DNA of 55,630 nucleotides, taken from Ignavibacteriales bacterium. GTDB taxonomy: Bacteria; Bacteroidota; Ignavibacteria; UBA10030; SZUA-254. Positions 1-8,298 of the stretch are shown piece by piece. The translations under genes were made by a program, and so were the position numbers. Where the stretch lies: NCBI GenBank assembly GCA_016218025.1, contig JACRFD010000029.1, forward strand, positions 1-55,630, in the 5' to 3' direction. Numbering within the stretch: position 1 is the stretch's first letter; every line of letters starts with the position of its first letter. The notes beneath the pieces are model-generated. The model saw only the letters and a list, made by a program, of their open reading frames with translations, ran no database searches and was not told where the DNA came from.

Positions 1-213
1 ATCCAAATTCTCTGATCTATCACTCTCACTTGAAAGAAAAAACAATGTTATCTTCTCCAAGAAAAAAGCCCTTGCTTAATACCTTTTCCTCTTTGTATCT
101 TTCTCTTCTCTTCGGTTACATTTTATTATGAGGCAACTGGTGCTTTTAATACTTTCACTCAGTAACTTCTTGTAGTCTTATATTCATTGATAACTTTTTT
201 AAATGGAGGTTAA

Positions 214-1119
214 ATGAAAATTTTATCTTTAAAATCAATGATGTGGATAATTTTTTTTGCCATTCTCTTTAGAGGGACTTCATTTACTCAAGCGATAGAA
301 TTTTGGATAAAAGTTGAGGACAACCAAGGATCTATGCCATACACAATGATCTTCGGTAATGCTGTTGGTGCCACAAACGGATTTAATTTAACTCAGTTGG
401 ATTCCATAAATCCAACCATAATCGAACGCGAAGCTCCACCGCTACCGCCGGGATTTGGAGTTGTTTGGAGACCACCATGGTCTGGTGCAAACTGGGGCAA
501 CGGATTATTAACTTACGATTTCAGACCATGGAATGATTACGCGCAACGCGACACATTTGCATTGAAATTTATGAATGGACAAGCATCTGACGCTGATATT
601 ATTTTTACGTGGCCTGATAGTTGTTATTTATATAGTAGGTGCGATAGCTTGTTTCTTGTCGACACTTCTGGTCGTCTTCCAAAAATTGATATGTTCAAGC
701 AACGACAATTTGTTGTCCACGCTGCAGGAGATTCCGGTATTAGCATTCTCTACATAATTAAAAAAGGAATCTATTGGATGGATGATTGGGATCCTTGTGT
801 TGTTAATATGAATGGAGATTTTGCAAACACACCACTAAAAACAGAATTATTTCAAAATTATCCCAATCCCTTCAACCCGACAACATCAATTAAATATCAA
901 TTACCGTTCAATAGCCAAGTGAAATTAAAAATCTATAACGTGCTTGGTGAGCAAGTAGCTTTGCTCACAGATGAAATTCAACAAGCCGGATTCAAATCAA
1001 TAACTTGGAATGCGAACGAAGCGGCAAGCGGAGTTTATTTCTATAGGTTAGAAGCTGTGAGCGTGAGCGATCCGAGTAAAATTTTTACACAAGTCAAGAA
1101 GATGGTGCTGGTGAGGTAA
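214..1119 (+). CDS. Secreted protein with T9SS C-terminal sorting domain
   Basis: The first ~27 residues form a basic-then-hydrophobic export signal. The central part (about residues 28-205) is not recognised; it is rich in Trp, Pro and Asn, and a short stretch holds WRPPW. From about residue 212 the protein carries a typical type IX secretion C-terminal domain: YPNPFNPTT, then LKIYNVLGE, then SGVYFYRL, ending KKMVLVR. This domain directs passage across the outer membrane and is usually cleaved or anchored. The ATG is preceded by GGAGG at a good distance, which fixes the start. It stands alone and converges with argS across a shared hairpin. The function of the passenger region cannot be told from sequence. 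Confidence 0.85.
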   Translation: MKILSLKSMMWIIFFAILFRGTSFTQAIEFWIKVEDNQGSMPYTMIFGNAVGATNGFNLTQLDSINPTIIEREAPPLPPGFGVVWRPPWSGANWGNGLLTYDFRPWNDYAQRDTFALKFMNGQASDADIIFTWPDSCYLYSRCDSLFLVDTSGRLPKIDMFKQRQFVVHAAGDSGISILYIIKKGIYWMDDWDPCVVNMNGDFANTPLKTELFQNYPNPFNPTTSIKYQLPFNSQVKLKIYNVLGEQVALLTDEIQQAGFKSITWNANEAASGVYFYRLEAVSVSDPSKIFTQVKKMVLVR

Positions 1120-1130
1120 AAATCTTAGAC

Positions 1131-1180
1131 AAACGTCCGACTTCTGGCTTTGTTTTTACACAGAAAGAAGTCGGACGTTT
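1131..1180. terminator. Bidirectional hairpin between convergent genes
   Basis: A perfect 15-bp inverted repeat (AAACGTCCGACTTCT at 1131-1145 and its complement at 1166-1180) encloses a 20-nt loop. It lies between the stop of the T9SS protein and the stop of argS, which face each other, so a shared terminator is the simplest reading. The loop rather than the flank holds the T-run, so it could also be a dispersed palindrome that happens to sit here. Confidence 0.6.
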
Positions 1181-1186
1181 AGCTTG

Positions 1187-2818
1187 TCACATCTTCTCCG
1201 GCGCGTGGATGCCGAGAATTGCAAATCCGTTGGCAAGTACCGTCTTGGTTGCAAGACAAAGCGCGATACGTGAAGCGGTGATGTTTAAATTTTCTCCCAC
1301 AACTCTATGCTCGTGGTAAAACTTGTGATAACTTCCCGCGACATCATGTAGATATTCCGCAAGCCGGTGCGGCTCATAAGTTATCGCGCACAATTCAACC
1401 ATATCGAGAAATTGCGATAGGAGCTTCAGCAAAGAAATCTCTTCCGGCTGGATTAACAATGACAGATCATACGATTTGTACCCATTAACTCCTTTGCTTT
1501 CGGCAAGTCGCACGATGCTTGCGATTCGCGCATGCGCATACTGCAAATAGTAAACAGGGTTTTCTTCCGATTGTTCCTTCGCAAGCTTGAGATCGAAATT
1601 CAAATGACTTCCAATCCCGCGCATCAAAAAGAAATATCTCACCACATCGGCTCCGACTTCATCAACCAACTCATCAAGAGTGATGAAGTTCGCTTTGCGT
1701 GTCGACATCTTAACAACCTCACCCTCCTGCAAGATTGTAACGAACTGATGAATAAGAACTTTTATTTTCGATTCATCGAAACCGAGGGCTTTTATTCCGG
1801 CAACTACATCGGGATAAGTCGCAACATGGTCGGCTCCAAGTATATCGATTATCAAATCAAAGCCGCGGCGGAGTTTATCGCGGTGGTAGGCAATATCGGG
1901 TAACCTGTATGCCGGCTCGCCCGTTGCCTTCACAATTACTTTATCTTTCTCGCCGCCGAAAACTGTCGATTTAAACCAGATTGCTCCATCCTGATCGTAA
2001 GCCAAATCTTTTTTTCTAAATTCTTCAATAACTTCTTTTACCTGTCCGGTTTCATAAAGAGTGTTTTCATTAAAGAAGACGTCGTGCTTAACTCCAATGC
2101 GCAACAAAGTATTTTTGATGTCATCAAATATTTCGGTCTCGGCTTGCTGTTTGAATTTACCTTCAGCCGGCTCATCTTTCAAAATTTTTCCGTGAAGATC
2201 GATAAGATGTTGCGCGATTTCCTTGATATACTCACCTTGATAGTAGTCATCGGGAAAATCGATCTTCTCACCAATCAATTCAAGATAGCGCAACCGAACC
2301 GAATCACCAAGCACACGCATTTGCCTGCCTGCGTTGTTGAAATAATACTCACGTGTTACATCGTAACCTGTCCATTCAAGAAGTCGCGCAACAGTATCGC
2401 CGTAAACCGCGCCGCGTCCGTGTCCCACCGTTAAAGGTCCCGTCGGGTTTGCACTTACAAACTCAACTTGAGTTTTTAATTTTTCCCCTGTTTCCGATTT
2501 CCCGAACTGATTTCCTTTTTTCAGAATATCAGCTAATTGAGCATGATAATATTTATTCGAAAATCTGAAGTTAATAAATCCGGGACCTGCAATTTCGATT
2601 TTTTCCACAAGCGTGGAATCTAATTTCAACTTCTCTATGATTTGCTGTGCAAGCTGACGCGGATTTATTTTCAAATGCTTTGCCGCGATCATGGCAATAT
2701 TTGTAGTCAAATCGCCATGAGATTCGATTCGCGGTTTTTCAAATGTCGGTGCAATAGATTCAGGAACACCGAGCGCTTTCAGCACCGGCAATAATTGTAA
2801 TGAAAGATAATTTTTCAC
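1187..2818 (-). CDS. argS: Arginyl-tRNA synthetase
   Basis: Class I aminoacyl-tRNA synthetase that charges tRNA-Arg. The HIGH-type motif appears within PTGPLTVGHGRG, the KMSKS-type motif as KMSTR, and the C-terminal DALR anticodon-binding region includes YAHARIASIVRLAESKG. An N-terminal additional domain precedes the HIGH motif. The start chosen is GTG at 2818, giving 543 residues; it overlaps the TGA of rsfS as GTGA, which indicates translational coupling. A longer reading from 2905 would add 29 residues unlike the family and overlap rsfS by 91 bp. The gene is third in a LytR_C-rsfS-argS operon. Confidence 0.95.
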   Translation of the reverse strand: MKNYLSLQLLPVLKALGVPESIAPTFEKPRIESHGDLTTNIAMIAAKHLKINPRQLAQQIIEKLKLDSTLVEKIEIAGPGFINFRFSNKYYHAQLADILKKGNQFGKSETGEKLKTQVEFVSANPTGPLTVGHGRGAVYGDTVARLLEWTGYDVTREYYFNNAGRQMRVLGDSVRLRYLELIGEKIDFPDDYYQGEYIKEIAQHLIDLHGKILKDEPAEGKFKQQAETEIFDDIKNTLLRIGVKHDVFFNENTLYETGQVKEVIEEFRKKDLAYDQDGAIWFKSTVFGGEKDKVIVKATGEPAYRLPDIAYHRDKLRRGFDLIIDILGADHVATYPDVVAGIKALGFDESKIKVLIHQFVTILQEGEVVKMSTRKANFITLDELVDEVGADVVRYFFLMRGIGSHLNFDLKLAKEQSEENPVYYLQYAHARIASIVRLAESKGVNGYKSYDLSLLIQPEEISLLKLLSQFLDMVELCAITYEPHRLAEYLHDVAGSYHKFYHEHRVVGENLNITASRIALCLATKTVLANGFAILGIHAPEKM

Positions 2819-3213
2819 TTTTTCTTCGAGGAGGTGCGTGGTTTGCGTGTGGTTTTCTTCGGTACAGGTTTGTCGGTGATCTCTTCTATCTTTGCATCGC
2901 CCCAAAGTTTTTCAAGTCCGTAAAACTTTCTCATATCGCGATGGAAAATATGAACAACAACATCAACAAAATCGAGCAATACCCACTGACGGTTGGTTAA
3001 ACCTTCCTGATGCCAGGGTGGTGAGCCGATATCCTCCATTCCATCAATTATAGCGTCGGCAATTGCTTTAACCTGCACATCGGAATCGGCGGAACAGACG
3101 ACAAAAAAATCTGCCATGTCTGTTAACTTTCGCAAATCTAAAATTAAAACATCGTTCGCTTTTTTTGAAAGCGCCAGATTTGCAATTTTTTTAGAAAGTA
3201 TCTTTGGTGTCAA
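2815..3213 (-). CDS. rsfS: Ribosomal silencing factor RsfS
   Basis: RsfS/Iojap/YbeB family protein of 132 residues, which binds ribosomal protein L14 on the large subunit and blocks subunit joining when nutrients are short. Family features visible: DVLILDLRKLTDMADFFVVCS near the N-terminus (read as two pieces around LTDMADF), the HQEG turn followed by WVLLDFVDVVVHIF, and YGLEKLWGDA. The start is a TTG at 3213 with GGAG five bases upstream; no ATG lies before the conserved region. A lysine/arginine-rich tail follows the domain. The stop overlaps the GTG start of argS. Confidence 0.93.
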   Translation of the reverse strand: MTPKILSKKIANLALSKKANDVLILDLRKLTDMADFFVVCSADSDVQVKAIADAIIDGMEDIGSPPWHQEGLTNRQWVLLDFVDVVVHIFHRDMRKFYGLEKLWGDAKIEEITDKPVPKKTTRKPRTSSKKK

Positions 3214-3230
3214 TATTTCTCCAATAATTG

Positions 3231-3725
3231 TTAGTGCGTTACTTTTAACTCTGAAAAATCTTTCCCGATGATTACCGAAACGTCTACGAAGTAATCGGGA
3301 TTTATTTGCTGTATGATATTTTTTTCACTCACTCCTAATGCGGCGGCAACACGCCGGGCTAAAGATAAATCTCCTATCCGGTCAACAACCAGCGTTTGAT
3401 TGACTAAAAAACTTTTATAATTCTTCATCTCAACTACATCAAAACCATTTGCACGCAGAAAATCTGTAAAACGCGAGCCAACGCCTTTAGCCCCGCAGCC
3501 GTTCAAAACATCGAGTTGAATGATTCGCGGCGGCTGCATTTGCTGTTTCTCTTTGGATTGTTCAATATTTCCTGAAAGATATGGATAACCAAAATAGATT
3601 GCCGCAATCAGCACGATGCCTATCGATCCAAAAATAATAACTTTGAATAATTTTCTTTTCACGGGAAGCTTAGGGATGGGTTCAGCCGTTCGCTCTTCTA
3701 TGTCGTCAAATTCAAGACTCATCAT
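3231..3725 (-). CDS. LytR C-terminal-domain membrane protein
   Basis: A 164-residue single-pass membrane protein. Residues ~1-24 are cytoplasmic, about 27-47 form one membrane helix, and the rest is a LytR_C domain (LDVLNGCGAKGVGSRFTDFL, then ...NPDYFVDVSVIIGKDF). LytR_C domains often accompany LytR/CpsA/Psr cell-wall ligases, but no ligase domain is present here, so this is a stand-alone periplasmic module of unknown role. It is the first gene of the cluster with rsfS (17 bp spacing) and argS, an arrangement that suggests co-transcription with growth functions. Confidence 0.8.
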   Translation of the reverse strand: MMSLEFDDIEERTAEPIPKLPVKRKLFKVIIFGSIGIVLIAAIYFGYPYLSGNIEQSKEKQQMQPPRIIQLDVLNGCGAKGVGSRFTDFLRANGFDVVEMKNYKSFLVNQTLVVDRIGDLSLARRVAAALGVSEKNIIQQINPDYFVDVSVIIGKDFSELKVTH

Positions 3726-3814
3726 CTGACAGAAAACCGGAAATGCTTTTTAAAATGGAAATACTCCCTCGGGGAAAAAATAAAAATTGAAGATAAGAAA
3801 GTTTTCAACGCCGC

Positions 3815-4303
3815 TTATTCACCTTCACCAAAAAATGAATCTGAATACGGACTGTACCACGGGTTGAATCTCCCATAATAATTCATAGGCATCCTGTTAT
3901 ATTCGAACTTGACCATAAAGTTTTCCCAGGGACGGTAATTCAACTCTGCGCGGCTAAGAAAAACTCCGTTGAGTGAATTTTGAAACTGTGATTGTCCAAA
4001 CGGCGATCCTTGCAATGTTACATCGAAGCGTACATTCAGCGGATCGGATATTTTATAAAACAAACTGTTTGTGTACGAAGCAACCGAAACGCCCATACTC
4101 CCCATCGACATATAATTGAACGAAAGACTGTGGCGCATAAAAAGATTATCGGGATTAATCAAACCCAACAAACTTCCAACGCCCGACATAGGTTTTACAA
4201 GCGAGCGTGCAACACTTGTCTGCTCACCCTGAGACTTAAATTGGGCAAAGCTCAACGCGACTATTAACAACGATAAGATTCCGATATACAATATTCTTTT
4301 CAT
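3815..4303 (-). CDS. Small exported protein, unknown function
   Basis: A 162-residue protein beginning with an export signal (MKRILYIGILSLLIVALSFAQ). The remainder has alternating polar and aromatic residues, for example LNVRFDVTLQGS and FMVKFEYNRMPMNYYGRF, which resembles outer-membrane beta-strands, but the length allows only a few strands. The ATG at 4303 is preferred because the signal peptide starts there and AAAGG lies upstream; an upstream ATG at 4348 would add 15 odd residues. No family is recognised. It lies 89 bp downstream of the LytR_C gene start and may have its own promoter. Confidence 0.6.
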   Translation of the reverse strand: MKRILYIGILSLLIVALSFAQFKSQGEQTSVARSLVKPMSGVGSLLGLINPDNLFMRHSLSFNYMSMGSMGVSVASYTNSLFYKISDPLNVRFDVTLQGSPFGQSQFQNSLNGVFLSRAELNYRPWENFMVKFEYNRMPMNYYGRFNPWYSPYSDSFFGEGE

Positions 4304-4888
4304 ATTCAAACCTTTCAACACTATATAATAATACAGAAATTGGAACATATAATCAAACTCTTTAAAACGTCTAAGTTGTTCTTACGTTTATCTAGCATAG
4401 AAGTTATGAGATATGGATTTAATAGGCGTGTTATCTGTTGATTTGATTGAATTTAAAGGGAAGTCGAGATGACCCCCTCTGTAATCTCCCCCTCACTGAT
4501 GGGGAGATTGAAAGCCGGTTAATTCTTTGGAAACCGAACTTCAGTTCATTACGTATTTTACAGAAAGCGAAATATCCCTATGCCATTAAGACTGAGTAAA
4601 AACCCTTGAATGTCATTTCGAAGAATCCCGCTCGGAGAGCGGGAGACTGAGAAATCTTATCTTGGGTTTCTTATAAAAGATTTCTCTCCCGACTCCCACA
4701 ACAAAACAACGAATTGGTCGTCGGGGATCGAAATGACAATAGCCTTTTTCCACAAATTCCATCCTTGGAGGAATTTTTTTTATACATTTGCTAATTTGTT
4801 CCCGCCACCCGCAAAACTTGACACTTCACATAAGATTGCGTAAATTCTTGGCAATGAATTGTAAAAAGACACTATTTAAATAAACAAT
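4304..4888. other. Intergenic region with palindromic repeats, no gene
   Basis: No convincing coding region is seen. It contains a small hairpin at 4483-4509 (AATCTCCCC paired with GGGGAGATT) and the 128-bp palindromic repeat listed separately. It separates the housekeeping cluster from the defence-like genes that follow. Confidence 0.6.
4611..4738. repeat. Dispersed palindromic repeat, copy 1
   Basis: The element begins TGTCATTTCGA and ends TCGAAATGACA, so its ends are perfect inverted repeats. Inside are a GC-rich hairpin (CCCGCTC/GAGCGGG) and GAGAAATCTT facing AAGATTTCTC. Related copies with the same ends and internal motif lie at 9224-9270 (partial) and 9642-9732. No transposase is present, so it is a REP- or MITE-like element. 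Confidence 0.8.
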
Positions 4889-5860
4889 ATGGCAAAAACG
4901 ACTTTTAGGGATATCATCGAAAGAACAATTGAAAAAGTTGGAACACCTCTTTCAGCAAAAGAAATTTGGGACAAAGCAAACGAACTTGGAGTAATTGGAG
5001 ACTACACAACAACTGGTAAAACACCTTGGGCAACTATCGCGGCATATTGTTATACAGATATTAACAATAACGGTGAGGATTCAATAATTATCCAGACTAG
5101 TGAACGACCTGCACAATTCTTTCTCCGTAAACTTGCTGATAATATTGACATCCAGAAGATTCAAAGAAAGAAGGACACTGAGGTTGCAAAAATTGAAAAA
5201 GGTAACCAAAAAAAATTTAATGAACGTGACTTACATCCTGTTTTAACCGCGTACGCCTCTGGAGACAGCCATTTTAAAGCAAACTTAAAAACAATTTATC
5301 ATGAGAACTCATCTAAAGCGAATAAGGGACAGAATGAATGGTTGCATCCTGATCTGGTTGGAGTTTATTTTCCATTTCGAGATTACAAACCCGAAACTTT
5401 AGAAATTCAGAATCATCTTTCCATAACTTCAATAAAACTATTCTCATTTGAGTTAAAAATATCACTAAACTTCGGCAATCTCAGACAATCATTCTTCCAA
5501 GCTGTATCTAATTCCAGTTGGGCTAACGAAGGTTATTTGGTTGCATTAAACATTGACGATGATCCAACATTTAAAGACGAAGTTAGACGATTGAATAATG
5601 CTTTTGGAATTGGAATTATCAAATTAAATCCTGAAAATGTTTTTGAAAGTGAAATTTTGTTTCCATCGAGCATCGTTCAAGAAATTGACTGGGACACTGT
5701 TAATCGACTTGCAAATGAAAATTCTGATTTCAATGACTTCTTAAAATTAATAACCGAGGATTGCAAACTTGGAAAAGTAAAGAGTCAATATGATAAGATT
5801 TTAGATTTTGAAGAATTAACCAAACACATTAAGGACAAAGGAATAATCAATACTATCTAA
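4889..5860 (+). CDS. HARE-HTH domain protein with nuclease-like C-terminus (HrgA-like)
   Basis: A 323-residue protein. Residues ~3-85 match the HARE-HTH winged-helix fold (FRDIIERTIEKVGTPLSAKEIW, read as FRDIIERTIE plus GTPLSAKEIW), a DNA-binding module found in restriction and chromatin proteins. Residues ~115-310 resemble the HrgA/COG2958 C-terminal domain: HPDLVGVYF followed by FELKISLNFGNLRQSFFQA, compatible with a D...ExK nuclease core (D in HPDLVG, E and K in FELK). It probably acts in DNA restriction, but no methylase lies next to it; the single-chain restriction enzyme is 19 kb away. Flanked by repeats and a toxin-antitoxin pair, consistent with an acquired defence segment. Confidence 0.7.
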   Translation: MAKTTFRDIIERTIEKVGTPLSAKEIWDKANELGVIGDYTTTGKTPWATIAAYCYTDINNNGEDSIIIQTSERPAQFFLRKLADNIDIQKIQRKKDTEVAKIEKGNQKKFNERDLHPVLTAYASGDSHFKANLKTIYHENSSKANKGQNEWLHPDLVGVYFPFRDYKPETLEIQNHLSITSIKLFSFELKISLNFGNLRQSFFQAVSNSSWANEGYLVALNIDDDPTFKDEVRRLNNAFGIGIIKLNPENVFESEILFPSSIVQEIDWDTVNRLANENSDFNDFLKLITEDCKLGKVKSQYDKILDFEELTKHIKDKGIINTI

Positions 5861-5937
5861 TACGGCTTTGCAGAGTACAACAGTATTCCGGAATTAAGAA
5901 AAGCCGAATCAAGAATGTGGCGTGCCGATGCACTTTG

Positions 5938-6037
5938 TCACCTCACCAACACCAACTTCTTCGCAAGCGAGTAGTTTCCGCTTTGCAGTCGGTACAAATA
6001 CACTCCGCTCGGCAGGTTTACAGCCCAAGAAATTAGA
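5938..6037 (-). pseudogene. Decayed T9SS C-terminal domain fragment
   Basis: On the minus strand the frame reads ISWAVNLPSGVYLYRLQSGN and then YSLAKKLVLVR followed by a TGA at 5940-5938. This is the last third of a T9SS sorting domain, very like the tail of the esterase at 6663. No start or passenger precedes it: the ParE-type toxin gene ends at 6033 in another frame. It is a leftover of a lost secreted-protein gene. Confidence 0.75.
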
Positions 6038-6341
6038 ACAAACTCAGATAATCGCGAGCGCCGTGGAGTATTCGATGGATGTAAATCGTTTGCCCCTCTA
6101 CGGTATAAAAGATGAGATAATTTTCCACAACGAGGTATCGATAATGGAGTTGAGCAAGCTCATCTTCTTTTGGCACTCTGCCTAAATGCGGATTCTGGGA
6201 AAGGAGTTGAAGATTTTTTTCAACCTTTGCAGCAAGAGCTTCGGCTGCAGATGGACGGTCGGCTGAGATATAAGTTATGATTTCTGCAAAATCGTCCTCG
6301 GCAATCCGAAGAAATCGAACAGTATACTTATTCCGACTCAT
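6033..6341 (-). CDS. ParE/RelE-family toxin
   Basis: A 102-residue RelE/ParE-superfamily toxin, presumed to act on gyrase or mRNA depending on subtype. Family signs are VRFLRIAEDDFAEIITYI at the N-terminus, the AAEALAAKVEKNLQLL helix with NPHLGRVP after it, and the C-terminal YRYLVVENYLIFYTVEGQ then IYIHRILHGARDY strands. The RxLH-ARDY ending fits the ParE branch. It overlaps the antitoxin gene by 14 bp and is translated second, the usual Phd/ParE-type order. Its 3' end abuts the T9SS remnant, suggesting the pair inserted into or beside that gene. Confidence 0.85.
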   Translation of the reverse strand: MSRNKYTVRFLRIAEDDFAEIITYISADRPSAAEALAAKVEKNLQLLSQNPHLGRVPKEDELAQLHYRYLVVENYLIFYTVEGQTIYIHRILHGARDYLSLF

Positions 6342-6600
6342 GTATCCGCCGGCGGATCTCTTTCATAACGGCTGATAAGCTTCGACCTTTGTCGCCGCTC
6401 GCACGCTGAACTTGGGCAACAGCAAGTTTGCTGAACAGGTCAAGCTTGAGTTGAATTTTGCTGTATTGAGCCATTGACATTACAACCATATCTCCTTCAC
6501 CATTTTTTGTGATGAAAATCGGCTCACCCGATTTGTGGGCAAGCTCAGAGATTTTGTTGGCTTTATTCCTCAAGTCGGAAATCGGTCTTATTACTGGCAT
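6328..6600 (-). CDS. Phd/YefM-family antitoxin
   Basis: A 90-residue antitoxin with the family N-terminus VIRPISDLRNKANKISELA and GEPIFITKNGEGDMVVMSM (read as GEPIFITKNG plus MVVMS), the DNA-binding and dimerisation half. The C-terminal half (from about residue 45) is helical and charged, as needed to wrap the toxin. The ATG at 6600 is chosen because GGAG lies eight bases upstream; an in-frame TTG at 6612 lies inside that ribosome binding site. It precedes and overlaps the toxin, and such proteins normally repress their own operon. Confidence 0.85.
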   Translation of the reverse strand: MPVIRPISDLRNKANKISELAHKSGEPIFITKNGEGDMVVMSMAQYSKIQLKLDLFSKLAVAQVQRASGDKGRSLSAVMKEIRRRIHESE

Positions 6601-6662
6601 TAAATGCTCCAATTTATTATTATCAATATAATATCATTTAAGTGAGAAAGTCAACTGTGAGT

Positions 6663-8177
6663 TTATCTCACCATCACCAACTTTTTTGTGACTGATATAC
6701 TTCCGCTTTGCAGCCGGTACAAATACACTCCGCTCGCCACTTCTTCTGCATTCCACCTCACCTTGTATTCACCGGGCTGTTTCGTCTCGTTAACTAAAGT
6801 TGTCACTTCACGTCCCAGCAGATCAAATATCTTTAGTGATACAAATCCGAAATCCACAATCCGAAATCCTAAATTAGTAGTCGGATTAAACGGATTTGGA
6901 TAATTCTGGTATAGCTTTATTTGTTGAGGAAGCTCTGCACCATCTTTGACATCCGTTATAAGCGGGAAGAAACTTTGTAAAATTAAATCTGTTGTCGCAC
7001 GCCAAAGTCCCCAACTGTGCCCTTCATGCCGCTCCTGCCATGTGAAATCATATCCCTGATTTATCAACGAGTCTCTGAACGAGCGCATGTTTTGTGTGAG
7101 CGGGCTTTCGTACGTCCCCCATACCGAAAAATATTTGATCGAATCTTTTTTATTCACACCATTTACTATCAGATTAAACGCCTCGTAACCGTTCGACTGG
7201 AACGCGCCCGAGTGCAACCCGCAGTTGCCGAACAGATCGGGATGATTATAACTTATGAGAGCGGAAATATTCCCGCCGTATGAATCACCCATGACAGCCC
7301 TGTATTGCGGCGAAGTGAGCGTACGGTAAACACTATCGATGAAGTGAACAAGCTCATAAGCAAAAAACTGTTGGTACTGTGTGCGGGTTGTGCCGGCATA
7401 TTCTTCGTTGCGGTTAGTCGGAGTTACGAATACGCCAATCACGGGTTGAATTTTTAAACTGTCGATAAGATTATCTATTACATTTACAGTCTTCCCCAAA
7501 CTGATATACTCGCTTCCATCCTGAAAATAAACTGTTGGATATGATTCACTTGCGGCGTCATATCCCGGCGGCAGATAAATTGTTACGCTGTAATTTACCG
7601 ATCTGAAATTGCTGTAAATGGTTTTTGCTTCCGTGCGTCCGTACGGGATTGCCGAGCGGTACTGTATTTCCCACGGCTGAACGTACTGCGGCATGGCAAG
7701 CTCGGAGTTTGGTCCGTAGCCGCCCGATACAATATGCGGGTTGCGCGGATCGAGAATCCACGATGAACCGTTGAGGATGAATTTATAATCGAGTCGCGCA
7801 TCGCTCTCGAATACCTGAGATGTATACCAGAAATCTGTTGTGGAAAGTTTTATCATCGGATATCCGCTGCTGCTCCAACCGTTGGCATCGCCGGGAACAT
7901 TCACGCTTGTTACATTGCCGCGATAAATAAAATGAGCAACAGGATCTTCGATAAAGGGAAATGACGGAACAGCAAGCATAAAGCTATCTACAATCGCAGT
8001 ACGATCTTGCGCCGGAGCGGAGTTTACACGATTTATGAATAGCTGGAAATTCGAATCCTTAGTTCCGTGCCATGATCCAGTTGAAATCAATTCTTGAGAT
8101 TGGGCGACAAAGAAGAATAAGAAAATAGTTTGGAAATATAAGATTAGTCGACGTCTGAAAAATAAATTTAGTGTCAT
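6663..8177 (-). CDS. Exported esterase with T9SS sorting domain
   Basis: A 504-residue secreted hydrolase. Order: signal peptide (~1-27, ending near FVAQSQ); an E-set/CBM48-like N-terminal domain (about 75-165); an enterochelin-esterase/esterase-D alpha/beta-hydrolase domain (about 185-400) with nucleophile Ser299 in GDSYGG and likely catalytic His near 386 in HEGHSWGLWR; and a T9SS domain from about 415 (YPNPFNPTT, LKIFDLLGREV, SGVYLYRLQSGS, KKLVMVR). The natural substrate could be a carbohydrate ester or siderophore. The ATG lies inside one arm of a dispersed palindromic repeat and lacks a ribosome binding site, so the 5' end may have been remodelled. Confidence 0.85.
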   Translation of the reverse strand: MTLNLFFRRRLILYFQTIFLFFFVAQSQELISTGSWHGTKDSNFQLFINRVNSAPAQDRTAIVDSFMLAVPSFPFIEDPVAHFIYRGNVTSVNVPGDANGWSSSGYPMIKLSTTDFWYTSQVFESDARLDYKFILNGSSWILDPRNPHIVSGGYGPNSELAMPQYVQPWEIQYRSAIPYGRTEAKTIYSNFRSVNYSVTIYLPPGYDAASESYPTVYFQDGSEYISLGKTVNVIDNLIDSLKIQPVIGVFVTPTNRNEEYAGTTRTQYQQFFAYELVHFIDSVYRTLTSPQYRAVMGDSYGGNISALISYNHPDLFGNCGLHSGAFQSNGYEAFNLIVNGVNKKDSIKYFSVWGTYESPLTQNMRSFRDSLINQGYDFTWQERHEGHSWGLWRATTDLILQSFFPLITDVKDGAELPQQIKLYQNYPNPFNPTTNLGFRIVDFGFVSLKIFDLLGREVTTLVNETKQPGEYKVRWNAEEVASGVYLYRLQSGSISVTKKLVMVR

Positions 8178-8239
8178 GGTGAGCCTGTCGAACCATGACG
8201 AAGTGGCTTAAAATCACGCTTCGACAAGCTCAGCGTGAC
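8173..8239. repeat. Palindromic repeat of the CTTCGACAAGCTCAG type
   Basis: Two imperfect inverted arms, GTCATGGTGAGCCTGTCGAA at one end and its approximate complement TTCGACAAGCTCAGCGTGAC at the other, enclose about 25 bases. This is a widespread REP-like palindrome type. It overlaps the first codon of the esterase gene. Confidence 0.75.
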
Positions 8240-8298
8240 GGTCTCTGGAAGTATTATTAAATGTCTTTGCATAAAAACCTTGTTGAATATGGATCGGT

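Noticed and set aside
1532..2434. Two plus-strand open frames opposite argS
   Set aside because: Both lie inside the well-supported argS gene, have no ribosome binding site and no recognisable domain.
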